DNA from: Helicobacter sp. 13S00477-4
GTDB taxonomy: Bacteria; Campylobacterota; Campylobacteria; Campylobacterales; Helicobacteraceae
Reading direction: 5' to 3'
Assembly (NCBI RefSeq): GCF_002272785.1
Contig: NZ_MLAS01000001.1
Location: 1 to 64,000 of the forward strand
Length of the DNA stretch: 64,000 bases
A model generated the notes under the pieces. That model was not told the origin of the DNA, did no database searches, and saw only the letters and a program-made list of their open reading frames with translations. Shown piece after piece: positions 9,529-17,997 of this stretch. The translations under genes were made by a program, and so were the position numbers. Within the stretch, counting starts at the first letter, position 1. Every line of letters begins with the position of its first letter.

Positions 9529-11184
9529 ATGAAAGTGGTTTTAGAAAATCTTGAAGACTTCGAAGAAGGCGAAGACTTTGCAAAGCTTTTAGAGGAAAGC
9601 GAAAAATCTTATGATAAAGGTACAATTAAAGAGGGTACTATCGTATCAATCAACGATGAATATGCAATGATAGATGTTGGAGAAAAAATAGAAGGCAGAT
9701 TGAGCATTTTTGAGATAAAAGATAACGATAATAATCTTTTATTTAAACAAGGCGATAAAATCCCTGTTTATACTTCTCAAGGCAGGGGAGAGCGTCCTAA
9801 TGTTTCTTATAAAAAAGCTATCAAAAATGAAAAACTACAGGCTAAAATCAAAGAATTGGGAGAGGATTATAGGGATAAAGTCATTGAAGGGAAGGTTATC
9901 AAAAAAAATAAAGGAGGTTATATTGTAGAATCTGAAGGTATAGAATATTTTATGCCTAAATTCAATTCTTCTTTAAAAGATGATGCAAAAAATATTGACA
10001 AAAAAATAAAAGCTTGTATTGTTAATATTCGTCCTGAAGATAATTCAATTATTATATCTAGAAAGAGATTTTTTGAGCTTGATGATAAAAATCAAACTGA
10101 AGGTGCAAAAAAACTTGTTCAATCAGATGCTGTTCATACAGGTATAGTAAAAAATATTACTACATTTGGTATGTTTATAGAAATTGATGGAGTAGAAGGA
10201 CTTGTCCATTATACTGAGATCAGTCATAAAGGACCTATAAATCCATCTAAATATTATAAAGAAGGAGATAAGGTTCAAGTTAAAGCAATTGCTTATGATG
10301 AAGCTAAAAAGCGACTTTCTCTTTCTATCAAGGCTATTGGTGAAGATCCTTGGAAAGAAATCCAAAAAGAACTCAAAACAGGTTATGCTATTAAAGTGAT
10401 TGTAAGCAATATTGAGCCTTATGGTGTATTTGTTGATATTGGTAATGATATTGAGGGGTTTTTGCATATTTCTGAAATTTCTTGGGATAAGGATATTAAA
10501 CATCCAGCTGATTACTTAAAAATTGGGCAAGAAATTGATGTTGAAGTGATTGAAATTGATTCGCAAAATCGGAGATTGCGCGTTTCACTAAAAAAATTAC
10601 TTGAAAAACCTTTTGTTGGTTTTTGTAAAAATCATAAAACAGGAGAAGTTATTGAAGGTAAAATCGCTACTCTCACTGATTTTGGAGCTTTTGTAAATTT
10701 TGGTGGTGTGGATGGTTTGTTGCACAATGAAGATGCTTTTTGGGATAAAAACCAAAAATGCAAAGATCAATTTAAAGTCGGTGATGTAATAAAAGTAAAA
10801 ATCATCAAGATTGACAAAGAAGCTGAAAGAATATCTTTGGGTATAAAAGATTTTAAATCTTCTCCTGCAGAAGAATTTGAAAAGAAATATAATATTGATG
10901 ATATTGTCAAAGGAGATGTTATTGATATTAAAGATTTTGGAATTTTTATCAAAGTAGATGGTATGGATGCCCTTATCAAAACAGAAGACTTGTCTCCTTT
11001 AAAAAAAGAAGAAGTTAAGATTGGAGATGAGATACAAGGTGTTGTTGCCTTTATTGATAGGACAAACAATAAAGTTCGTGTTTCTGTCAAAAAGCTAGAA
11101 CGTAAAAAAGAAAAAGAAGAACTCAAAGCTTTCAATTCTGATGATAAAATGACCTTAGGCGATCTTATCAAAGATAGAATCTAA
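9529..11184 (+). CDS. rpsA: 30S ribosomal protein S1
   Basis: RNA-binding ribosomal protein that docks mRNA (551 aa, the usual length in this group). It is a string of S1 OB-fold repeats. Those easiest to see begin near VHTGIVKNITTFGMFIEI, GYAIKVIVSNIEPYGVFVDI, IEGKIATLTDFGAFVNF and VKGDVIDIKDFGIFIKV. The first repeats are more diverged. The acidic N-terminus and the lysine-rich end are typical. It is followed after 18 bases by a small membrane-anchored protein gene. Confidence 0.96.
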   Translation: MKVVLENLEDFEEGEDFAKLLEESEKSYDKGTIKEGTIVSINDEYAMIDVGEKIEGRLSIFEIKDNDNNLLFKQGDKIPVYTSQGRGERPNVSYKKAIKNEKLQAKIKELGEDYRDKVIEGKVIKKNKGGYIVESEGIEYFMPKFNSSLKDDAKNIDKKIKACIVNIRPEDNSIIISRKRFFELDDKNQTEGAKKLVQSDAVHTGIVKNITTFGMFIEIDGVEGLVHYTEISHKGPINPSKYYKEGDKVQVKAIAYDEAKKRLSLSIKAIGEDPWKEIQKELKTGYAIKVIVSNIEPYGVFVDIGNDIEGFLHISEISWDKDIKHPADYLKIGQEIDVEVIEIDSQNRRLRVSLKKLLEKPFVGFCKNHKTGEVIEGKIATLTDFGAFVNFGGVDGLLHNEDAFWDKNQKCKDQFKVGDVIKVKIIKIDKEAERISLGIKDFKSSPAEEFEKKYNIDDIVKGDVIDIKDFGIFIKVDGMDALIKTEDLSPLKKEEVKIGDEIQGVVAFIDRTNNKVRVSVKKLERKKEKEELKAFNSDDKMTLGDLIKDRI

Positions 11185-11202
11185 AATTATAGTTATCTGA
11201 AT

Positions 11203-11667
11203 ATGAGATTAAAAATACTATTGGGATTGGTAATTTTAATAGTATTATTCATTCTGTCTATATATTTTCTTTTTATATATCATAAATTCATACCTAAAAA
11301 TATTTACGAGGTTAGTCATTCTAAAATTTCTTTGGAAAAAAAAGATTTCAAAGAAAATGAACCCTCTTGGTTACCTAATTTTGCACAAAAACCTTTGCCT
11401 TATTCTTATCCTGCTACAGAAATAAAAATTGGTGTTGAGTTCAAAAATTCTAATGAAAAAAACAGTGCTACAAAAATAATTATTAATCAATTGGATGATT
11501 ATAAATTTTCTTGTTTGAATGAAGTTTTCAAGGAAGAAAAGGTTGAATTTGCTTATTATCAATCCAAAGATTCTATCAATATGATCGTTTTTTTGCCCAG
11601 TAATAGAAAAAAAGAGCAAATCTTACAAGATCTCAGATATTATGAGATACAATATAAACTCCAATGA
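11203..11667 (+). CDS. Membrane-anchored conserved hypothetical protein
   Basis: 154 aa with one N-terminal hydrophobic segment (about residues 3-25) and a soluble, probably periplasmic, remainder. I recognise no domain. It sits between rpsA and serA, matching a hypothetical gene at the same place in H. pylori as I recall. The serA start overlaps or follows closely, so it is probably part of the same transcript. The function is unknown. Confidence 0.8.
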   Translation: MRLKILLGLVILIVLFILSIYFLFIYHKFIPKNIYEVSHSKISLEKKDFKENEPSWLPNFAQKPLPYSYPATEIKIGVEFKNSNEKNSATKIIINQLDDYKFSCLNEVFKEEKVEFAYYQSKDSINMIVFLPSNRKKEQILQDLRYYEIQYKLQ

Positions 11668-11683
11668 TTCTAGGAGGATAGAT

Positions 11684-13264
11684 ATGCATAAAATAATTGT
11701 TTGTGATCATATTCATCAAAAAGGACTTGATTTATTGATGAATCAAAATGATATTCAAGTAGAAAATCTTGCACACCTTCAAAAAAATGATCTTTATCGC
11801 CATTTAATCGATGCTGATGTTGTCATCACAAGAAGTTCTACAAGTATAGATGCTACATTTCTTCAATCGGTTGGTAAACTCAAAGCGATTGTGAGAGCTG
11901 GTGTAGGAGTAGATAATATTGATATATTGAATTGTTCCAAAAAGGGTATTGTTGTTATGAATGTACCTACTGCAAATACTATTGCAGCTGTTGAGTTGAC
12001 AATGGCTCATATTATAAATACAGTGAGGAATTTTCCTGGAGCAGATTCACAGCTTCGCATTGAAAGAAAATGGAAACGTGAGGATTGGTATGGCACAGAA
12101 CTTAAAGGGAAAAAAATAGGTATTATAGGTTTTGGAAATATTGGTTCTAGGGTTGGTATTAGGGCAAAGGCATTTGAAATGGAGGTAATTGTTTATGATC
12201 CATATATATTCCCTTCAAAAGCTACTGATATGGGAATTATATATACAAAAAATTTCGATGATATTTTAAAGTGTGATATTATCACTATCCATACCCCAAA
12301 AAATGAAGAGACAAAAAATATCATATCAGCCAAAGAAATAGAGAAGATGAAAGAGGGCGTTATTTTAATCAATTGTGCAAGAGGTGGGTTGTATAATGAA
12401 GATGATCTTTATAATGCCCTTAAAAACAAAAAAATTCGTTGGGCAGGTATTGATGTTTTTGCCAAAGAACCTGGAATAGATAACAAACTCCTTGATTTAG
12501 ACAATGTTTATGTGACTCCTCATATTGGTGCTAATACACTAGAATCTCAAGAACAAATAGCTCTTCAAGCAGCTCAAGCAGCTTTAGAGGCTGCTAGGGG
12601 TGCGGGTTATCCCAATGCTTTAAATTTGCCTGTGAAAGAAACAGAATTACCTGAGAATATTAAAGCCTATTTAGATTTAACTCAAAAACTTGGCTTCTTT
12701 TGTGCTCAGGCAAATAAAGGAGTTATTACCTCTATTCAGCTTTTGATAGAAGGAGAGATTGGTAAATATTCTAATTCTATGGTTACTTTTGCATTGGTGG
12801 GGGCATTAAAATCTTCATTGGGGGATAATATTAATTATGTCAATGCTCAATTCATTGCTAAAGAAAGAGGTATTGAAATAGTTTTTAAAACAAAAGAGCT
12901 TTCCAATTCGTATAAGAATCTTATCACGCTTACACTTACAACATCTGAAGAGTCTTTGAGTGGAAGTGGTACTGTATTTGATGAAAATATTATTAAGTTA
13001 ACCAATATCAATGGTTTTAATATTGACATAGAGCCAAAAGGAAAGATGATACTTTTTAAAAATACCGATGTTCCTGGTGTTATTGGTAATGTAGGTAATA
13101 TTTTAGCAAAATATAATATCAATATTGCAGATTTTAGACTTGGAAGGAATATGAAAAAAGAAGCTTTGGCTTTGATTGTGGTAGATAATCAAATCCCTGA
13201 AAATGTTATCAATGAACTCAAAAATATCCCAGCTTGTTTGGGTATCAAAACCGTTACAATTTAA
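11684..13264 (+). CDS. serA: D-3-phosphoglycerate dehydrogenase
   Basis: First step of serine biosynthesis (526 aa from ATG 11684). The start is set by an AGGAGG site at 11672-11677; an upstream in-frame codon at 11642 lies inside the previous gene and lacks a site. The NAD-binding motif is GFGNIGSRVG, the catalytic Arg is in NCARGGLYNED, and the catalytic His is in PHIGANT. An allosteric-substrate-binding domain and a C-terminal ACT domain (VPGVIGNVGNIL) make it the long form, likely serine-sensitive. Its 3' end overlaps trpA on the other strand by 4 bases. Confidence 0.95.
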   Translation: MHKIIVCDHIHQKGLDLLMNQNDIQVENLAHLQKNDLYRHLIDADVVITRSSTSIDATFLQSVGKLKAIVRAGVGVDNIDILNCSKKGIVVMNVPTANTIAAVELTMAHIINTVRNFPGADSQLRIERKWKREDWYGTELKGKKIGIIGFGNIGSRVGIRAKAFEMEVIVYDPYIFPSKATDMGIIYTKNFDDILKCDIITIHTPKNEETKNIISAKEIEKMKEGVILINCARGGLYNEDDLYNALKNKKIRWAGIDVFAKEPGIDNKLLDLDNVYVTPHIGANTLESQEQIALQAAQAALEAARGAGYPNALNLPVKETELPENIKAYLDLTQKLGFFCAQANKGVITSIQLLIEGEIGKYSNSMVTFALVGALKSSLGDNINYVNAQFIAKERGIEIVFKTKELSNSYKNLITLTLTTSEESLSGSGTVFDENIIKLTNINGFNIDIEPKGKMILFKNTDVPGVIGNVGNILAKYNINIADFRLGRNMKKEALALIVVDNQIPENVINELKNIPACLGIKTVTI

Positions 13265-14034
13265 TTATTTCTTTTCATAGTGACTGGGAATAGATTGGTT
13301 GTATGGATTTTGAGGATTTCAAGAGTATTTTTTCCATCTTTTAAAGAAGCTATTTTTTTAACAAAATAGCTTCCAGCTACAACAATATCAATTTTATCTT
13401 TTAATGCTTGAATTTGATTTTTATTTTGGATACCAAATCCAAGTGCAATTTTTTTAGTGCAATTTTTTCGTACAAAATCAATCCATTCGAATAGAAATTC
13501 ATCTATACAAGTTTTTTCTCCAGTGATGCCACTTCTAGCGACAACATATACGAATTCACAAGAGGTATTTTTAGATAATTTTTGTATCCGTTTGGCGGGC
13601 ATGCCAGGTGTGATGAGTTCAATGACATGAATATGATAGTTTTTAGCGATTGACCTTAAGCCTTCATCACTTTCAAATGTTAGATCGGGTATGATGATGG
13701 CTATTACACCACAAAGTTTAGCTTTTTTAATGAATTTTTCAATACCAAAAGTAAAAATAATATTTGCATAAGTCATTATTATAATTTTAGTGTTCGTATA
13801 TTTAGTAGATAGAAAATTTGTTATTTCAAAACCATCTTTGATTTCAAATCCATTTTTGAGTGCTATATTGCAAGCATTTTCTATGATAGGACCATCAGCA
13901 TTAGGATCAGAAAAAGGGAATTGTATCTCAAGAAAATCAGCTCCACCTTCACAAATACCCATAGCAGCTTCAATACTTTGTTTTTTATTAGGGTAACCAG
14001 CTATAATATGCCCCATAAATTGTATATTTTTCAT
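13261..14034 (-). CDS. trpA: Tryptophan synthase alpha chain
   Basis: Releases indole from indole-3-glycerol phosphate and channels it to TrpB (257 aa, normal). The active-site loop FLEIQFPFSDPNADGP carries the catalytic Glu and Asp. It is the last gene of trpCF-trpB-trpA, starting one base after the trpB stop. Its stop overlaps serA from the opposite strand, leaving no room for a dedicated terminator. Confidence 0.95.
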   Translation of the reverse strand: MKNIQFMGHIIAGYPNKKQSIEAAMGICEGGADFLEIQFPFSDPNADGPIIENACNIALKNGFEIKDGFEITNFLSTKYTNTKIIIMTYANIIFTFGIEKFIKKAKLCGVIAIIIPDLTFESDEGLRSIAKNYHIHVIELITPGMPAKRIQKLSKNTSCEFVYVVARSGITGEKTCIDEFLFEWIDFVRKNCTKKIALGFGIQNKNQIQALKDKIDIVVAGSYFVKKIASLKDGKNTLEILKIHTTNLFPVTMKRNN

Positions 14035-14035
14035 C

Positions 14036-15295
14036 TCAAATCCCTTTAATACGTTTGATTTCTTCTTGTAAAAAATTTACCCAAGAATCAGGATTCAATG
14101 CTTTAGCTGTAATAAAAATATCTTTATCTCCTCTTCCAGATATATTCACAATGATTTTTTTATTTTTTATTTTTTTGCAAATTTGTAAGACTCCAGCAAG
14201 AGCGTGAGAAGATTCTAAAGCAGGTATTATCCCTTCGTTTTGAGCAAAGAATTTGAGTGCCTCAAGTGTTTCTTCATCTTTTGCACTTAAAAATTTTATT
14301 CTTCCAATGGTTCCTAAATATGCTAATTGTGGTCCAATTCCAGCATAATCAAGCCCTGCACTAATAGAATGGGTGGCTGAAAGCTGTCCTTGAGCATTTT
14401 GTAGAAAAATACTTTTATAGCCTTGTGCGATACCAATAGATGCGATGCTTTTTTTATCCATTCTTGCGGCATTTTGTCCAATTTTTGGACTAATGCCACC
14501 TGCCTCGACACCTATCAAGGATACCTTTTCATTCAAAAAAGCAGAAAAAAAACCTATAGAATTACTACCTCCACCCACACAAGCTATGAGGTAATCAGGT
14601 AAGCCTTGAAAATAGTCTTTGCACTGCTGTTTAACTTCTTTGCCAATTATACTTTGTAAGTCCCTAACAATATCAGGGTAGGGGTAGGGACCTAATGCAC
14701 TCCCTAAGACATAAAAAGTATCTTTGCTTCTCTTGCTCCATATTCTAAGCGTTTCATTAACAGCATCTTTTAAGGTTTTGCTACCTGAAGAGACACTGAT
14801 GACTTTTGCCCCAAAAAGTTGCATATTAAAAACATTTGGTTTTTGTCTGTTGATATCAATTTCACCCATATAGATTTCACATTTTAATCCAAGCTTAGCA
14901 CAAGCTGCAGCTACAGCAAGTCCATGTTGTCCAGCACCAGTCTCTGCAATAATATGTTTTTTACCCATTTTTTTTGCTAATAAGACTTGACCGATAGCAT
15001 TATTTATCTTATGAGCCCCAGTGTTTGCTAAACCTTCAAATTTTAAATAAATTTCATTGTGTAAAATTTTTGAAGCATTTTGTGCATAAATAAGTGGAGT
15101 AGGGCGAGAAACAAAATGTTTGAATAAAGTTTTGAGTTCTCTTTGATATAAAGGAGTTGGAAAGATTTTTTGATAAGCTTCTTGGAGTTCTAGCAATGCT
15201 GGTTTTAGAATCTCAGGGATGTATTGTCCACCAAAATATCCATTAACAACATCCCCAAAAAATTTATTTTTGGATTTTAGGGGTATTTTTTTCAT
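14036..15295 (-). CDS. trpB: Tryptophan synthase beta chain
   Basis: PLP enzyme joining indole and serine (419 aa). The PLP lysine is in GAHKINNAIGQ, followed by ETGAGQHG, and the phosphate-binding glycine loop is CVGGGSNSIG. The N-terminus has the canonical GYFGGQYIPEIL (TrpB1 type). The start ATG overlaps the trpCF stop in an ATGA, so the genes are coupled. Serine for the reaction is made by the neighbouring serA pathway. Confidence 0.96.
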   Translation of the reverse strand: MKKIPLKSKNKFFGDVVNGYFGGQYIPEILKPALLELQEAYQKIFPTPLYQRELKTLFKHFVSRPTPLIYAQNASKILHNEIYLKFEGLANTGAHKINNAIGQVLLAKKMGKKHIIAETGAGQHGLAVAAACAKLGLKCEIYMGEIDINRQKPNVFNMQLFGAKVISVSSGSKTLKDAVNETLRIWSKRSKDTFYVLGSALGPYPYPDIVRDLQSIIGKEVKQQCKDYFQGLPDYLIACVGGGSNSIGFFSAFLNEKVSLIGVEAGGISPKIGQNAARMDKKSIASIGIAQGYKSIFLQNAQGQLSATHSISAGLDYAGIGPQLAYLGTIGRIKFLSAKDEETLEALKFFAQNEGIIPALESSHALAGVLQICKKIKNKKIIVNISGRGDKDIFITAKALNPDSWVNFLQEEIKRIKGI

Positions 15296-16794
15296 TGGTT
15301 TCCTTGAGAGGAATTTTTGATTTTTTCTATGATAGCTTTGAGTTTGAATTTATCTTTTTTACCTGGTGAATTTTCTATTTGTGAGTTGATATCTAGCATT
15401 TTTGGCTTCAATGATAATATATCTTCAATATTTTCCATGCCTATCCCTCCAGCTATAAATAAATCTTTACCCATATCTTTTAGATTTTTTAACACCTCTA
15501 GCGGGATAGTCTGTCCACTTCCACCTTTTAAATTTGATTTTGAATCTAGTAGAACAAAAGGAGAAATACAATCATTAGGATAATCTTGTAGATTTTCAAA
15601 ATTCACACAAATGTAAAAATTAAAATCAGCTTCTTTGAGATCGTAAGAAGCAAATTGGTTTGGAGAAAGTGGATTTGCAGAATGCAGTTGTAAGGCATCT
15701 AAAACACCTTCTTTGAATAGTTCTCTTGCATTCAACAATGTTTCTTTATTTTCTGTGATGACGCCAATTTTGAGGATTTGTGGGTAAATCTTTGATAAGG
15801 CTTTTGAAATATTTTTAATGGATTTTATATCTTGATATCTTGGGCTTGTTTTTTCTAAAATAAAACCAATCATATCAACACCTAATTCTGCTGCTAAAAA
15901 AGCATCATCAATATTGGTAATGCCACAGATTTTTATCAATGGAGTAAGATGATTGACAGAGGAATCAAACACTTTAGGATAAAAAGGATTTTTATATTTT
16001 TTACCTAAATTAAAGCTTTTGATAAGGGAGGGGATTTTTATATTTTTTTCTTCAGATTTTACCAAATAGCTACCACAAAGTAGTCCATCAAAGCTAAAAT
16101 TACCAGCAAGATACCCATCAAAACTTGATTGGATTCCAGATTCAAAAATAGTTTTAATTGAAGGAGGTATATTAGATTTAAGGTTCATGGCTTTTGGTTT
16201 ATTTATTTCAAAAGTATGTAAATTCCTTGAATTAATACCTAAAAGGAAAGGTTGGAATTTTAGTGCAAAATTTAATTCTTCTTGATTATGGATTTCAACC
16301 AAGGGGGTTAGTCCATACTTTTTACATTCTAAAAAAATTTCTTTAAGCTGTACTTCTTTTTGAATATCTTCTATAAACATCGCTATGATTACAAGTACTA
16401 AGTCAGCACCACATAAATAAGAAATTTCTATTTCTTGGGGATATTGGATGAAATCTTTTCGCAAAATACTTGCATTTTTGAATGTATTTTTGATCTCAAT
16501 AAGATCTTGTAGACTCCCATTGAAATAATCTTCTTCCGTTAATACTGAAATAACCCTAGCCCCACTATTAAGATAGTCAGCAGCTAGAGAAATAGGATCG
16601 GTAATATCTCCAATATGTCCTGCTGATGGTGAAGCCCTTTTTATCTCTGCTATCATCAAAGGAAGATTTGAATCAAACTTTGGAGGACAAAGAGGAGCGA
16701 GTCTTTTGACAGGAATAATATGACCAAAACTAAAACCTAAATTTTGAATTTTTTGCTCTCTTTTTTGAGTGATTCTTCTTAAAACTTCTACCAT
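15292..16794 (-). CDS. trpCF: Bifunctional indole-3-glycerol phosphate synthase / phosphoribosylanthranilate isomerase
   Basis: Fused enzyme for two consecutive tryptophan steps (500 aa). Residues 1 to about 255 are the TrpC barrel (AEIKRASPSAG, LRKDFI, LGINSRNL, ESGI). Residues from about 285 on are the TrpF barrel (IKICGITNIDDA, VDMIGFI, DSKSNLKGGSGQT, AGGIG). The fusion is common in proteobacteria. It is first in a three-gene unit; trpE, trpG and trpD are not adjacent, as fliQ follows on the other strand. Confidence 0.95.
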   Translation of the reverse strand: MVEVLRRITQKREQKIQNLGFSFGHIIPVKRLAPLCPPKFDSNLPLMIAEIKRASPSAGHIGDITDPISLAADYLNSGARVISVLTEEDYFNGSLQDLIEIKNTFKNASILRKDFIQYPQEIEISYLCGADLVLVIIAMFIEDIQKEVQLKEIFLECKKYGLTPLVEIHNQEELNFALKFQPFLLGINSRNLHTFEINKPKAMNLKSNIPPSIKTIFESGIQSSFDGYLAGNFSFDGLLCGSYLVKSEEKNIKIPSLIKSFNLGKKYKNPFYPKVFDSSVNHLTPLIKICGITNIDDAFLAAELGVDMIGFILEKTSPRYQDIKSIKNISKALSKIYPQILKIGVITENKETLLNARELFKEGVLDALQLHSANPLSPNQFASYDLKEADFNFYICVNFENLQDYPNDCISPFVLLDSKSNLKGGSGQTIPLEVLKNLKDMGKDLFIAGGIGMENIEDILSLKPKMLDINSQIENSPGKKDKFKLKAIIEKIKNSSQGNQ

Positions 16795-16880
16795 TGATTC
16801 CTCTTATCTTTGCAGTATGCGAAATTGAAATGATACACAAAAACTTAAAATATAAAAGTTTTTCTTCATTCAAAATTCGA

Positions 16881-16886
16881 TATAAT
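16881..16886 (+). promoter_or_regulatory. -10 box upstream of fliQ
   Basis: TATAAT on the plus strand about 55 bases before the fliQ ATG, in the divergent region shared with trpCF. No sigma-54 or sigma-28 pattern stands out, so fliQ is probably transcribed by the vegetative sigma factor. Confidence 0.5.
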
Positions 16887-16940
16887 AATTTTGCTTTTAG
16901 AGTAAAAATAAGAGATATTATTGTAGAAGGCGGGTCAATA

Positions 16941-17207
16941 ATGGAATCGCAGCTTATGGGATTAGCAATAGAGACTTACAAGATTACTTTGATTATTTCT
17001 TTACCAATACTTTTGGCAGGTCTTATTGTTGGATTGTTAGTGAGCATTTTTCAAGCTGCAACACAAATAAATGAATTGACTTTATCTTTTGTGCCAAAAA
17101 TTTTAGCCGTGATTGCTGTGGTGATTTTGACAATGCCTTGGATGTTGAATATGCTTTTAGATTATACAAAAATGCTTATCAATCTTATTCCAAAGTTTGT
17201 TTTATGA
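16941..17207 (+). CDS. fliQ: Flagellar export apparatus protein FliQ
   Basis: Inner-membrane component of the flagellar type III secretion gate (88 aa, exactly the normal size). Two hydrophobic helices are seen, about residues 15-40 and 52-76. The start at ATG 16941 gives the family N-terminus MESQLMGLA; the longer open frame from 16794 adds 49 residues without family support. Its stop overlaps the murB start (ATGA). Confidence 0.95.
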   Translation: MESQLMGLAIETYKITLIISLPILLAGLIVGLLVSIFQAATQINELTLSFVPKILAVIAVVILTMPWMLNMLLDYTKMLINLIPKFVL

Positions 17208-17983
17208 ATAAAAAAATTATAGATTTTTCTAAATATTCTTCTATTAAGGTTGGAGGAGAAATACCCATAACTATTGTTAAAGATTTTAATGATAGAAAAG
17301 AAGGTTGGAGGATTGTTGGCTATGGTTATAATTTATTAGTGTCGCCAGAAGCTAAGGATATTGCAATTTTAGATAATCGTTATGATTATATTAAAGATAT
17401 TGGAGAGTTTATTGAAATAGGAGCATTTACGAGTGCTCAAAAAATCTATAAATATTTTAAAAATTTTAATTTATATGGTCTAGAATTTTTAGGTGCATTG
17501 CCTGGAAGTCTTGGAGGTTTGATTAAAATGAATGCAGGGATGAAAGCATATGAAATAAAAGATATTCTTGAATGTGTTTGTATTGATGGCGAATGGAGAC
17601 AAAAAGAATCTTTAAACATAGGTTACAGGAATACGAATATAGAAGGTATCATTTTTGCAGCAAGGTTTAAAAAAAAAGTAGGCTTTAGGGAGGATTTAAG
17701 CCCATTATTTCATAAAATGCGTTCTTCTCATCCTAAAAAACCTTCTTGTGGGAGTTGTTTTAAAAATCCTTCAGGGTATTTTGCAGGGAAGTTATTAGAG
17801 TCTGTAGGTTTAAAGGGGTATTGTATTGGTGATATAGGGTTTTCGCAAGAACATTCAAATTTTTTAGTTAATTTAGGTGGAGGAAAATTTGAAGATGCAC
17901 TCCAGCTTATTGAACTAGGTAAAAAAAGAGTATTTGAAGAATATGGCATACAACTTGAAGAAGAAGTTGTGATTTTAGAGTAA
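17204..17983 (+). CDS. murB: UDP-N-acetylenolpyruvoylglucosamine reductase
   Basis: FAD enzyme completing UDP-MurNAc for peptidoglycan (259 aa from ATG 17204, the Helicobacter length). FAD-binding features include the GYGYNLLVS loop and EFLGALPGSLGGLIKMNAG. The catalytic serine is in CGSCFKNP, and QEHSNFLVN contributes near the end. It is compact like type II MurB. The start overlaps the fliQ stop; the frame upstream to 17138 lies inside fliQ and is not coding. Confidence 0.94.
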   Translation: MNKKIIDFSKYSSIKVGGEIPITIVKDFNDRKEGWRIVGYGYNLLVSPEAKDIAILDNRYDYIKDIGEFIEIGAFTSAQKIYKYFKNFNLYGLEFLGALPGSLGGLIKMNAGMKAYEIKDILECVCIDGEWRQKESLNIGYRNTNIEGIIFAARFKKKVGFREDLSPLFHKMRSSHPKKPSCGSCFKNPSGYFAGKLLESVGLKGYCIGDIGFSQEHSNFLVNLGGGKFEDALQLIELGKKRVFEEYGIQLEEEVVILE

Positions 17984-17997
17984 AAAAACAAGGAAAA

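Noticed and set aside
10767-11171. 134-codon open frame antisense to rpsA
   Set aside because: It lies wholly inside rpsA, whose repeats are unmistakable; the antisense frame is Ser/Ile/Leu-rich, has no ribosome-binding sequence and looks like a shadow.
16794-16940. N-terminal extension of fliQ from the longer open frame
   Set aside because: The extra 49 residues cover the divergent promoter region and are absent from FliQ, which is 88-90 aa.
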